From Talpa occidentalis (Eukaryota; Chordata; Mammalia; Eulipotyphla; Talpidae): a stretch of 64,000 nucleotides of DNA. The stretch spans positions 17,078,850-17,142,849 of the forward strand of contig NW_023600993.1 of assembly GCF_014898055.3 (NCBI RefSeq), in the 5' to 3' direction. Positions 46,408 to 57,374 of the stretch are shown here, piece by piece. Within the stretch, counting starts at the first letter, position 1, and each line of letters begins with the position of its first letter. The notes beneath the pieces were generated by a model. It was not told where the DNA came from. It saw only the letters and a program-made list of their open reading frames with translations, and made no database searches. The position numbers were made by a program, and so were the translations under genes.

Positions 46408-48090
46408 TAATGGAATAAGAATGTGCACTAAGCCCTGTTTCCATGATGAACTCAAGGAAGCTAAAATATGGTGCCACCTGATATTGCCAAGGTGTGTATA
46501 TTCTCCTATTGCAACTACTAAAGCATTTAAAATAGTTATAGAGCACTAGAACCATATGTAGAGACAATACCAGGGGTGTGATTCCCTCACCTACTCACAC
46601 CTATTTCATGGTAATGCCAACAATCTGCTATTGTGCCTACAAAATAGACCCTCAAAAGTTTCTAAACATTGAGTGAGGGCCAGATAATTTTAATAAAATG
46701 ATGAATTATAGTCCTGAAGGAACTTCAACAATTAATTGTTCATTTCAGGATATGAATAATGTGTTCAGAGTTGAAATTAAATAGCACCTGTGGCATGTCC
46801 TAAAAGCAAGTAATAGCTAGCTGCAAGTCAAATGAAATGTGTAATTATATGCTCTTACATATCCTTTCCCATAGGAACTTGTTTATAGTTCCAAATATAG
46901 TGCTATGAATCTCAGTAAGCTTGTCCCATCAAGAAGAGATAGTTCCTTGTCAGTTTCTCTACCATGTTAATTGATAAACATAAACTATATAACACAGAAC
47001 TATAGACTATGTGAAGGTACAATCATACAAGAGTGCACATGTTGATGAACATAAATACAGTAATAGTGATATCAGTAAACCTGAGATCTACAGAAGCGAG
47101 CACCTCCTGAGAGAAAATCTGCCAAGTATTTAAGATGTCTATGTGTGGGTCTCCCAGGTGGCAAAGGGGTTAAAGTCTCAACAGGAGGTAACAATTTTGA
47201 GTACCAGGTGGATATGAAACAAGAAAACTGAATGATGTATGATAGTTTATGCAATCGAAATTATTCTCTGAGCTCATTATCTCTTACTTCAAATCAATTT
47301 CTCCTTCTACATGCATACTTCTTCCAAAGTTGTCAGTCTCCAGTTCAGGTTTAATAGATTCATCTTTTAAGTCTACAGATGAACAATGACTCATTCTCAT
47401 TAATATCTTGCCTATAGCATATTTTCTATAGGCTCTTACAGTTGGCCCCTCTTTCTTCCTGTTCCTGAGATTTAACCTTTATCTGTTATTGTTGAAAGAC
47501 TGTCCTGGAAGATCTCCTATTTTTTATGTCACTTAGACTAATTAATTTTTTGAAAATACTCCTTAATCAAATCCACATCCAAATCATGAGTGAATCCCTC
47601 ATCACCATTTCTTTTAGATACAAATTCATTAGCCTATCACTTAAAAATCTCTAAACTCCCCCCTGCTTTCTTTTTGAAATTCACTTTGTCCACTCTCCTT
47701 GAAGAAAACAAAATCTTCCAAGTACGCTGACCTTTCCACTGTTAAAATATATATATCCAGAACATGGAAATAAAGCAAAAGACCGCGTTCTTTCAATGTT
47801 ATTTGTAGGCCTTTCATTAAAGGTCCATCAAAGAAGAGTGTCTAGGGACATTCATTTTGCTCAACTCAGTTTATCACTAAATAAAGACCCAATATAATGA
47901 ATTCACACATTGTCATGTAGATTTTCACCCAGCAGAATAACTCTAGAGGCTAAGTTTATTGCCTTGTAGAATATCATCTAGTTTTGTATCTAACAACCAT
48001 ATCCTAAGTTTCCTGTATTAAACTGCTAAGGATATATCATTCCCCAAATATTCTGGGGCCAGCCACACCATGGCACTGGCTCCTTGCAAT
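46408..48090. other. Mostly unassigned, with one possible SINE scrap
   Basis: GGGTCTCCCAGGTGGCAAAGGGGTTAAAGTCTCAACAGG at 47,147-47,187 resembles the SINE head (GGCCTCCCTGGTGGCACAAGGGGTTGAGATGCAACC) and may be a 3'-truncated scrap. Nothing else is supportable. Confidence 0.4.
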
Positions 48091-48120
48091 AAGATTAACA
48101 AGATCTTGGGGCCTCCCCGG

Positions 48121-48131
48121 TGGCGCAGTGG
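48121..48131 (+). promoter_or_regulatory. RNA polymerase III A box of the SINE
   Basis: TGGCGCAGTGG fits the tRNA A-box pattern (TRGYNNARNGG), 13 bases after the SINE start. Confidence 0.7.
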
Positions 48132-48174
48132 TTGAGAGCTCAGCTGCGAAGCTGCCTGCAGCCTCTGCAGCACC

Positions 48175-48185
48175 GGTTCGATCCC
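48175..48185 (+). promoter_or_regulatory. RNA polymerase III B box of the SINE
   Basis: GGTTCGATCCC matches the tRNA B-box (GGTTCGANNCC) exactly and lies about 45 bases after the A box. Confidence 0.82.
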
Positions 48186-48477
48186 CGGCCACCAGGCAAG
48201 GGTCTCACATGGCGCGCAGACCTCTCCCGCCGCCCGCTGCCCCCCTCGGCAGTGTATTTCGCAGTCTGCCTGTTGTGTTCCCTGCTCTGGCTCTGGGGAA
48301 TTCTCTTACCCTCCCACGCTTCTGACTGTACCCAGTGCTTGTATAAATAAATAAATAAATCTTTAAAAAAAAAAAAGATTAACAAGATCTTCTAAATGTT
48401 CATTTACAATTTGAAAAACAGTTAATTTTTTAATTTTTCAAAAAGCATACTTTAAACTTTTTTTTAAAGGCTTTTCT

Positions 48478-48990
48478 CATTCTTCCTTCCACGGCTCATC
48501 CCGCTACACCCTATTAGCCTCTAGAATTCAACAGGCTTCCGTGAGCACTGGACTTTTTGCTCCTTTTTTCTTTCCCAAGTGAATGGTCTGAGTCACCAGT
48601 TGTTTCCAGCTGAATCATCCACAGATGATAATCTCCACGTGAAGTCACAAGTGCTATGTTTCTGTTCATCAAACTCCTAATTCTTCTCTTTCTTGTCCAA
48701 AATGTCCATGAAGATCCTTTTGGGACCCTTTTTTTAAAAGGCCTTCCTCTCTTGCCGACACTCTAAATCAGTGGGGTTCTTGTCAGTTTCATCCTCTTTA
48801 GTGGTTTCTCCCTTTCCCCGTCTGTGGCCCATTTCATCATCTTGACTACTGGTTTTCTATTTCATTTCCTCCTCTTCCTCTGAATTGTCTAGCATCTTCT
48901 CCAAAGTCATCTGTTGCTGTTTTTCTGATTCTTTCAATTGAGTGATTGTCAAGTGAGATTCTGCCTCGCAGTCTTTCTCTCGTCCCTCAA
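48478..48990 (-). pseudogene. Possible retropseudogene, 3' part (parent unknown)
   Basis: Read on the minus strand and across several stops, short frames give hydrophilic protein-like sequence: [20 protein letters not shown], then ESEKQQQMTLEKMLDNSEEE, then SSQDDEMGHRRGKGETTKED. The acidic and Ser/Lys-rich character, the lack of introns and the continuation on the far side of an L1 insertion suggest a decayed processed copy of a cellular gene. I do not recognise the parent. No poly(A) or duplication is certain, though a T-rich run lies at the left edge (48,459-48,467). It could also be chance reading of unique DNA. Confidence 0.4.
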
Positions 48991-49004
48991 AAAGTAAGAG
49001 CTTG

Positions 49005-49374
49005 CTATAAACATAGGGGTGCAGGTGCCCTTTTGAATTAATGTTTCTGTGTCCTTTGAGTAAATGCCTAGGAGTGGAATTGCTGGATCATATGGGAGCT
49101 CTATCTTTAGTAGGTTGAGGAATCTCCACACAGCTCTCCATAGTGGTTGGACCAGTTTGCACTCCCACCAGCAGTGCAGGAGAGTTCCTTTTTCTCCACA
49201 TCCTCGCCAACATTTGTTGTTGCTAGTTTTTTTAATATGTGCCATTCTCACTGGTGTGAGATGGTATCTCATGGTAGTTTTGATTTTCATTTCTCTGATT
49301 ACAAATGATGTTGAACATATTTTCATATGCCTGTTGGCCATTTGCATTTCCTCTTTGGAGAAGTTTCTTTTTAG
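49005..49374 (-). mobile_element. L1: Inverted 5' segment of a twin-primed L1
   Basis: The minus strand reads ORF2 C-terminal sequence ([61 protein letters not shown] region). It includes [12 protein letters not shown], where the young copies have a TAG. It abuts the plus-strand 3' segment at 49374/49375. The left boundary is fixed by the duplication AAAGTAAGAGCTTG at 48991-49004. Confidence 0.92.
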
Positions 49375-49862
49375 CACCCCTATGTTTATAGCAGCACTAT
49401 TTACAATAGCTAAGCTATGGAAACAACCCAAATGCCCAAAAACAGATGACTGGATCAAGAAGATGTGGTACATATACACCATGGAATATTACTCAGTATT
49501 CAAAAAAGATAAAACTTACGCCATTTGCAGCAACATGGATGGAGCTAGAAGGGATCATGCTCAGTGAAATTAGCCAGAAAGAAAGAAAAATACTGGATGG
49601 TCTCACTCATAGCAGGAATTTAGAAAACCTAAATAAGGGACCAAGAAAAATTCTAATTGTAATAAAGAAAAAATCAAAATCAACAAGCAACTATAGACCA
49701 GAGACACATTACAGGGAAAGGGGGAGAAGAGAGGGATTAGGGTCAGAATAAAGGGGGGTGGGTATTGTATGGGGAATATAGCCAAAATGAAAATGTATAC
49801 ATTTTGTGCAAAAATGAAAAATGATGTAAGAATTATATAAAATAAATAATTAATTTTTTTTT
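49375..49862 (+). mobile_element. L1: L1 3' segment of the same twin-primed insertion
   Basis: It starts GCACCCCTATGTTTATAGCAGC, encodes the last ORF2 residues ([19 protein letters not shown]), and has a 3' UTR that lacks the long G-quadruplex tract of the young copies (AGGGAAAGGGGGAGAAGAGAGGG instead). The right duplication AAAGTAAGAGCTTG is at 49863-49876. The inverted and main segments overlap by about 18 bases around CACCCCTATGTTTATAG. Confidence 0.92.
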
Positions 49863-49876
49863 AAAGTAAGAGCTTG

Positions 49877-50505
49877 ATACTACCTCCAAAGCAAAGAATA
49901 TGTCCAAAGTGGACCTGACAATAGGTGGGGATTTGGAGAGTGGTTTTTGTTGAGAAAAGTGCTGCGGCTCTTTCAGGAATGTCGAGGTAGAAGCCCTGCC
50001 TATGCCTGCATCATTCCCCATTGGGTTTGGGCCCCATTGCTTGCAGCATCATGTGGCACCAAGACCCTCAAGGATATTCTAGAGAAATGTCACAGCAAAC
50101 AGTCTCCCAAAAAGGCAGTAACTTGTTCCTTCCGAACTACAGGTGTCAGACATAGTGTCACTTTTCAGGGTTTCTCAACTGGTTGGGTCAGCCCAAGGAG
50201 GCTCCTGGTAAAAGGGAACCTGGGCCAGGCGAGTAAGGAGCTGCTGGGGGGCCACAGCTTCTCTTCCAGTGGACTTCTTCTATCCCTGCTGTCAGATTCC
50301 AGCCTGCAGAAAGTCAGACTGCCTGGAATCCTGGTCCAGGGAGGCCACTGTCCCTTCCTTCTTCACCTCCTCCGAGTCTGAAGGACTGGTGGTTTGTGCC
50401 TTGCCCTGCACCACTGAGGGCATATTCTCCAAAAATGACAGGCTTCTTAAAAGCTCTTTTGAGTTCTTCCCAAGCAGTGGCTCAGACTGAGAGGAACTAC
50501 TCAAG
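49877..50505 (-). pseudogene. Possible retropseudogene, 5' part (parent unknown)
   Basis: The minus-strand frame 50504-50292 reads MSSSSQSEPLLGKNSKELLR..MPSVVQGKAQTTSPSDSEEVKKEG..DQDSRQSDFLQAG, a Ser/Glu-rich protein-like stretch of 70 codons. After frame changes, nearer to 49,877, it reads MGNDAGIGRASTSTFLKEPQHFSQQ. It lines up in orientation with the part beyond the L1 at 48.5-49.0 kb. I do not recognise the gene. The plus-strand 144-aa frame at 49947-50381 overlaps it and is taken as a shadow. Confidence 0.4.
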
Positions 50506-51899
50506 TTTTTATGTTTTATATTATGCTTTATTGATTATATGAGGCACATGCATGAACTCCCTTATAAGATAAAAAGGACAGCAGCCTTATTTTATGTATT
50601 GTTCTCTTTCCCATAGAGAAAGACCTTCAATGATTACTTGCAGAATTCACGAACTGAAAAGAAGTTGTAATCATAAATGTTCTGGAATGGTTTTATGGAT
50701 TCAATTTTTAGGACCTGGGACTAGTCTTTTAACCATTTTCCCCCATTTCTCCCATAATGAGACAAAAATAGTTTTAATGAATGAAGCTCACCAGAAGGTT
50801 GACAAGCTTATCATATGCTAGTTAATTCACACAAGCCCCTTAGTTTGACCTAAGCACAGCCCTCTGAATATATGGCACCAAATCTCTTCCTCTCGCAAGG
50901 AAGTAGTTTAACAGTTCAGGCAAAAACTAAGTTCAATTGTCTAAACACCTTCAGAGAGACAGCAGAGAGCCTCTGGTGCAGACTGGGTTCCAGATTTTTG
51001 TGCAGGACACTACTGGGATTGCTCTCAGGAAGGATAACTGGAGGGAGGGCTGGTAGTGTAAGAGTTGGGCTACAATGCAGTCATAACCAAGCCCTGATTT
51101 CATGGGGAGCTCGGGGGTTGGGGTGGTCCTGTTCATGCCAGAAGGGAACCAGAATTTTATGTCCTTGCTTTGATCAATCACTGAATGTAAGGAGCTCTGA
51201 GAAGGCACTCTTCGCCTAGGTGGTTGTTTTCAGTGGAGGCAATTCTAAAAGCAGGCTGAAAAGATCGCTCAATAGATAACTTCTCAGCAGCTGATGAAAT
51301 AAATCCTTCTATTCTGAGGTAGAGATTTTGGCCAGTCCAATTTAGCATCTACAACTAGCTCTAAATGCCAATACATCTAATTTTCTTTTCATTAAGTTTA
51401 CAATTTTGTTTTGTTGGTTGGACAGGCCTTAGTTCTATAAGGTGAATTACTGTGTGATACGCCCCTACTTCTCATATTTCTGTACCAGTCTGAAACAGAT
51501 CACAATGCTTTCCCCTAACCCTGGCAATTTTTATTCTCAAAACAAATTAAATGTGTTCACATATCTTCCTTTGCTCTAATGGTCATATTGCAAGAACAAA
51601 GATAAATGGAAAGTCTTATATTTAGAAAGTAACGCGGGAGAAAGAGGTAGTATGTCCAAAGACACTGCAGAAACATCTTTTTATTACACTTAGGAATACC
51701 TCTAAAGCAATACTTTATAATAGAAAGCATTCTGAAGAGTCAGCAAGTATCTGGCAAATTTGGACAAACAGGATAATTCTGGGTCCTGAATGGACTTATT
51801 TGTTTCTTTGGATTAACTCGCTAGGTTTGATGTCTTTACTTTAGAGCTTATTAAGTACATTCACATATATTATTTTATCATTTTTATCCATAATTTTGT
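50506..51899. other. Unassigned stretch
   Basis: No gene can be supported. The 115-aa plus-strand frame at 50872-51219 lacks domains and has a competing frame on the other strand. Confidence 0.4.
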
Positions 51900-52030
51900 A
51901 TAATAGTCAATGATTATAAAATGTCTATTTTAAAAGGTACAAACTGACTCAGAGAAATTAAGTGATCTTTTCAACATCACACAACTAACAAGAGCAAATT
52001 CTTAGCTCTGCAATTCTAAGTATACTGACA
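51900..52030 (-). repeat. MIR-type fragment
   Basis: GTACAAACTGACTCAGAGAAATTAAGTGATCTTTTCAACATCACACAACTAACAAGAGC follows the reverse-complemented MIR core (..ACTGAGGCTCAGAGAGGTTAAGTAACTTGCCCAAGGTCACACAGCTAGTAAG..). Confidence 0.75.
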
Positions 52031-53224
52031 TGTCTAACGTCACACCAGTAGATGTCAACCATGGTACTGCCATTCACCGTGAGACTATCACAAATCATCT
52101 GTTACTAGAAATAACATGTGAAGCTTCCAAATGACTTATTTTTATATATAAGGAAAGGTTGTCTGCATAAAAATGTAGCTCTTGCTCACTTGTACTTAAA
52201 AAGACTTTCCTAATAAAAGAAAATGACTACAGCAGGAAGAAGAAAGCTTCAGGCTTTAATAAGCCTGTATGAATATTTCTGATGTATAAATGTCATTTAT
52301 CAAGTGAGTCTTGGTGGCAGGCTCTACTGCGTCACCCTGCCTCTAAGATCTATGACCAGGACTGCTCCTTTATAACTACCTCCTGAATTTTAGCTTCACC
52401 TCTACAACTCCTTTTCAAGATATAGTGAACCACATATTATTTCCCCTAAAACTACTTATCAGCTGCATGTAGCATTTTACTAACCAAAACAGGAAAGCCC
52501 AGTGTTTCTTCTCCTCCCTTCCCGTTATTATACTCAGTTGCTTTTCTTCTTTTGCATCTAATTTTGTGACATGACAACATTCCATCAGTAAAAGGTTTAT
52601 AAAGTTTATAAGGCTAAACTCAGAACAGGAATGAGAATCTTTGTCTGTTAACAATATGTTAAGAATCTTTGTCTGCAAGATCCCACCCACCTACCAGAGA
52701 GCAGCCTTCAACTACAGAGAGAGGAACAGGAGTCAGAGAATCTCCCATTACAGGCATTGCAACAGTTATAAGAATACATTGGTCATGTTTTCCATATGAT
52801 AGAGCTTTTAAGTAATGATAAGATCAGAGAGGAAAATCAATGGCTAGCCAATAAACTACATTACTTATAATAAACTATAGAACTCACCATAGTGTGTATT
52901 AGAAGATATTCTGGTCTTTCTAAACATCATTCAGTAGAAGATGAACACTTGTTTCTTACATAAACCTGAAAATAAGCCACATAAATTACTGTCACTAACA
53001 GAGAGTTAATGATTATTTAACAAAGTGATTCCAAAATACAATCAAATGAATTTGTGCTCCTTTTAAGAAGCATTATCTAGACATTATAATGCAGGACTTT
53101 ACCTTAGTGATATGACTTCAAAAGTTACACAGAAATAGTCTCCTCTCTAGTTGTGTGGAGCAACTGCCTGAAGTATTCCTTCAGCTTAGAATATTTTATA
53201 ACTCTTTTTTGTGAACTAACTTAA
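52031..53224. other. Unassigned stretch
   Basis: Nothing supportable is seen. Confidence 0.4.
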
Positions 53225-53435
53225 GAGCAGATAACAATAATTTCCAATTACTGCACCTGTACAATGTGCCATGCCCGGTACAAACCAGTGTGCACAACAT
53301 ATTGCCTTCTCAATAGCTGTGTGAGGTTGGAACATTAGCCCATGTTCCAAATGGGAAGAACTGAGGGCAACAGAAGTAATGAAACTTAAAATGCCACCTA
53401 GTCCCAAGTCATGGACAGGCAAGTAAATAAGCTAG
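53225..53435 (-). repeat. MIR-type fragment
   Basis: TACAATGTGCCATGCCCGGTACAAACC..CTCAATAGCTGTGTGAGGTTGG..CCATGTTCCAAATGGGAAGAACTGAGGGCAACAGAAGTAATG parallels the reverse-complemented MIR (..TGTGCCAGGCACTG..CCCATTTTACAGATGAGGAAACTGAGGC..). Confidence 0.65.
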
Positions 53436-54889
53436 GATTTGCACCTCCCTTTCTCCTAAATCACGTCATTGTGACACAAGTCACATCCTAAAGTCAATGG
53501 AATTCATGAATTCACAATTCGCCACAGTTGTATACGTGTGTGACAAGCCCACCATTTTCGAGCCCCATTCCAGAATACATCCAGAATGTAAAAGATGTCA
53601 CCAGATAAGATGCAAGACTTCAAGGGCTACCTGCAAATAATAAAGCTTTACCACCACTGGAGATGATTTTTAAAGCTGTGAGAGGGAGAAACGGGTAGCA
53701 GAGGTGCTGCTGGAAGCCAATGATACTAAGAAGGCAGTGCCTCAGAGATCAGTCATGAACTATGTCGAGGAATGACAGGTGTCACAATTGCAGTTGATCC
53801 TTCTGAAGCAAATATAAGGAAAACGACACTCATCTGAGCTCTATTACGTTTGTTAAAGTCCTATTCTTTCGTGGTCATTTTTCATTTATGAAGATGACTT
53901 TGAAAGCACTTTTGAGTTAATCAATGCATCTTTTATTAACTGAATTTATAAACTGTTCATGAAACCAGATTTCCTGGTGGTTTTATTTACCTTGAGTATT
54001 AAGTGCAAGCTGAGCTCACTTATTAAAGTTATATTTCCCCATTGCAGATTTTTAATTATAGAATACCATTTTATAAGGCATATTAAATACTAATCTGTGT
54101 GTACATGCCTCAAATGGCAGTAATAGCACACTATCAATTTGATATAAATTATAAAATAAGCTGTTAAACATTCAAGCACAATATAAGGTAAACAAACAGA
54201 ACTTAATGTAATAATTTTGTTGACTTAGCAGTTATGTTAAACATTTCCAACACATGTTTTTGATAGGTGATATCATTCCAAAGTAGGTTATAGAGCACAC
54301 CCCAAAGAATGACCAAAACCTATGTGAGTACAAACTGAATTTATGACCACAGGCTCTCATACATTAAAAAAAAGAAATCATCATTATTCAGCAAATGAAA
54401 ACTTTTGGATTGTACAAAATCAACACTCCCTGAGATTGTTACAGATGATCACAGAATTCTTTCTTCTGAAATTGTTATAAGCCATTAACAGAAAGATGCA
54501 GGGAAAATTCCTAACTATGAAACTGAAATGGCATAATTCTAAATTATCTATGGGTCGAAAAAAACTTAGAATTAAAATTTGAAGTGAATTAAAATGAAAG
54601 CACAACATGTCAATATGAGTCAGAAGTTGCTGAAGTAAATATTTGAGAAATTCATTGCACCTGTTGCCTATATTAAGGAAAAAAGTTTCAGTCTGATAAC
54701 CTAAACTTTGACCTTGATAAATTAGCAAAAAAATTAAATCCAAATTAAATCCAAATCCAAATTAAATCCACAGGAAGTAGAAGAAAAATAATGATCAATG
54801 TGGAAACAATGAAATCAAAAAAGGGGGAAAACAATAAAGTTAATTAAAATCAATAGTGATGTATTTAGATTTAGTTGATAGGTCTCTTG
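53436..54889. other. Unassigned AT-rich stretch with a small tandem repeat
   Basis: No gene is seen. About 54,734-54,772 is a short tandem of AAATTAAATCC/AAATCC units. Confidence 0.4.
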
Positions 54890-55335
54890 ATACACTGAGC
54901 ATGAAAAAAGAGAGAAAATGTAAATTATTAGTATCAGAAATGAGAGGGATGACATCACCACCAACTCAACAACTAAAAAAAAAGGATAAAGAAATAGTAT
55001 GAACAATTTTATGCAAATAAATTTAGCAGCACAGGTAAACTGGGTAAATTCCATGAAAAAAGTAGATAATCTGAAGGGACTGTGTCTATTAACAAAATCC
55101 AATTTATAGTTTATAATCTTCCCACAAAGAAAGCTCCAATCCCTCATGGCTTCAGTAAGGAAAAAAATCTACCAAACAATTCACAAAGAAATAATGCCAA
55201 TTCTACAAATCCTATCTTAGAAAACTGAAAAGACAGGGATAGTTGCTAACATTCTATGAAGTCATCATTACCTTAATAGCAAACAAAAGCATTAGAAGAA
55301 AACTACAACCCAATGTAACTTATGAACATTGTTGT
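54890..55335 (+). repeat. Old L1 ORF2 fragment
   Basis: ATGAGAGGGATGACATCACC, TATGAACAATTTTATGCAAATAAATTTAGC, AAAGCTCCAATCCCTCATGGCTTCAG..ACCAAACAATTCACAAAGAAATAATGCCAATTCTACA match, in order, the ORF2 linker and the start of the reverse-transcriptase domain. The fragment is heavily decayed. Confidence 0.75.
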
Positions 55336-55720
55336 GCACCCATCCCAGACCAAGTGGGTTCTTTGTCAATTTGGTAGATTTGACAAGCCTTTAGTGCTGA
55401 ATCAGGGGACAGGACTCACAGGCAGATCAGCAGGCAGGGAGGCAGTAAATGAACCAAATCCAACCTACCCTGTGAATCTCCCCTTATACCCATTGCTTCT
55501 TGGCGCAGGTGTCCACGATCAAAGGTACGCATGCTCTGTGCCCACACTCCCAAGCACCCTTTGCATTAACACGATTATCACATGTGGGTAACGCAAACTG
55601 AGATGAAAGCAAGGCCGCAGGTGGCAGCTGTAGATGCTGGTAGCAGGTGGTAAAAAAAAAAAACCTGAATATCCCATGTTCCTTACAACATGATCTGAAA
55701 ATTCTAGAGTTTGAGAGACA
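55336..55720. other. Unassigned stretch
   Basis: The 89-aa frame at 55322-55591 has no recognisable domain. Nothing else is seen. Confidence 0.4.
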
Positions 55721-55732
55721 TTCTACTATTTC

Positions 55733-56008
55733 TTTTTTTAAAAAAGATTTATTTATTTTATTTATTTATGCATTCAAGAAGCGGGGTATAGGCCGGATGT
55801 GTGGGAGGGTGAGAGGATTCACCAGAGCCGGGAGCAGAACAGGCAGACTGACTGAAATACACTGCTGAGGGGAGCAGTGGGCGAGACAGGGGAGGTCTGC
55901 TGCGCCATGTGGGTATCTCCCGGCTGGCTGGGATTGAACCCACACTGCAGAGGCGGTGGATAGCGCCACAGTGTGGCACTCAGACACCTGCGCCACCAGG
56001 GAGGCCCA
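55733..56008 (-). mobile_element. tRNA-derived SINE, subfamily A-like
   Basis: Minus strand: head GGGCCTCCCTGGTGGCGCAGGTGTCTGAGTGCC at the right, B box GGTTCAATCCC, tail GAATGCATAAATAAATAAAATAAATAAATCTTTTTTAAA at the left. TCTACTATTTC (55722-55732) and TCTGCTATTTC (56011-56021) form an 11-bp duplication with one mismatch. Confidence 0.9.
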
Positions 56009-56021
56009 ACTCTGCTATTTC

Positions 56022-57046
56022 ATGAAAAGAAAATAAGACTATTAAGTCCTCTAGCTTGACAATCCGAGCAAAGACACCCAAGTCTTGCTCCCTAAGAGAT
56101 TGTGCTTCAACCATTAAGAAGATTTCTCATTACCTGATTTAACCATAAAGATAAGAATTTCTTCTCTGCAAAACTGTTCTGTCTGCCCTGAGTAAACTTT
56201 TCCTGCAAAGTGATGGCCGCAGTATCTAAATGCAAAGAGAGCTGAGACTCCCTTAAATTTACACACAGGTGTGGGGATACATTGTATATATTTCCTGATT
56301 AGAGTTTAATAAGTGATAAACCCATAAGCTATCATCAAAAAAAAAAAAATAGAGGATTAGTGGTCTCTTAGCTGGGTTGAATGAGGCAGTAACAGACCGT
56401 TACTACTGCAAGACCCTCCACTCAGGAAGAATTAGAAAGGCCAGAATGTAAAGTTAACTTTCATTATACATTAAAGACTGACTATCAAAGAAACCAAAGA
56501 GAAGGAAGAAACAGTCTGCTGATGACTCAGTCCTATGACTTCAGCTTTTCGTAAAACTTCGAAATGGAGGCCCTGAATGTGCTAATATGATGTCACAGTG
56601 ATGTCACTTAGTGATGTGACAGTGATGTCACCTCACCGTGGTCAGCACTCTTTTATCACTAGCAAAAGTGACTCTTCAGACACCTGCCAGTCATTGGGTT
56701 TCTACAGTTGCTTGTGGTTTAGAGTCCATCTTCATGCTATTCCTAGCATTAAACTGTTTTTCCTTTTTGATTTATATTTGAAAGATTTCCACAATTAAGT
56801 ATTTTTAAATCCCTGGCATACAAGGAGTCATCAAGCGTCACTTAAGCTTTACCAGAGGTGAGATTCTACCAATTCACAAAGTTTTATTGAATTGAAACTC
56901 AACTCCCCATAATTTCCACCAACTTATCAATGCCCTGTGAACTACATAAAAGTAGTTCCATATACAAAAGTAAAAAGTAAATATCTCAATAAGAGAACCC
57001 TCCAACTAACAAAAGGGTTATTAGATGACCATATAATTTACTATTC
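56022..57046. other. Unassigned stretch with a tandem TGATGTCAC block
   Basis: No gene is seen. The one structured element is at 56588-56631 (separate entry). Confidence 0.4.
56588..56631. repeat. Four tandem TGATGTCAC-type motifs
   Basis: TGATGTCAC at 56588, TGATGTCAC at 56599, TGATGTGAC at 56612 and TGATGTCAC at 56623, spaced 11, 13 and 11 bases. Each differs by one base from the CREB/ATF palindrome TGACGTCA. Whether any factor binds is unknown. Confidence 0.7.
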
Positions 57047-57062
57047 CAAAGTGGGAACAATT

Positions 57063-57358
57063 CTGTTTTTGTTTTTGTTTTTGTTTTCTATTGTTGTTGT
57101 TGTTGTGGGGTATTTTTTATTTTACTTTTTTTAAATAATATTTGCTTCCCCCCACCCCCTCAGATTGAATCCCCATAGAATTTCCTTCCCCAAAGCACCC
57201 GTGCAGCATCACCTCAGTCCCCTGTGCTCCTCCATCCCTCCCTCCGATCCCTCTCCCTCCTCCTCCTCTGCAGTATGTCTCTGATTTATAATTGTCTGTT
57301 TTTGCTTTGTTGTGTTTTGTACTGTTATTATTTTTTTTACACTTATGTCTTATTTGGT
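57063..57358 (-). mobile_element. L1: Short L1 insertion, 3' UTR only, with 16-bp TSD
   Basis: The minus strand reads a purine-rich L1 3' UTR (GAGGAGGAGGAGGGAGAGGG) and a tail that appears as a T-rich (TTTTTG)n/(GTT)n run at the left. CAAAGTGGGAACAATT at 57047-57062 and 57359-57374 is a perfect duplication. The element is truncated inside the 3' UTR, so no coding sequence is present. Confidence 0.88.
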
Positions 57359-57374
57359 CAAAGTGGGAACAATT

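Larger units (their letters stand above)
48108..48374 (+). mobile_element. tRNA-derived SINE, subfamily B, best preserved copy
   Basis: Full length: GGGGCCTCCCCGGTGGCGCAG head, tRNA-like B box, CGCCCGCTGCCCCCC body, CTTCTGACTGTACCCAGTGC, then TATAAATAAATAAATAAATCTTTAAAAAA. A perfect 17-bp duplication AAGATTAACAAGATCTT lies at 48091-48107 and 48375-48391. CpG dinucleotides are still frequent (CGCGCAGACC, CCGCCGCCCG), which points to a young copy. The AATAAA plus TCTTT tail is that of T+ SINEs, mobilised by L1. Confidence 0.95.

Noticed and set aside
48108..48185. tRNA gene
   Set aside because: A and B boxes are present, but the sequence does not fold into a full cloverleaf by eye and is followed by the SINE body and tail. 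It is a SINE head.
49947..50381. 144-codon plus-strand frame as a gene
   Set aside because: It overlaps the more protein-like minus-strand remnant, and its composition looks like antisense of Ser/Glu-rich sequence.
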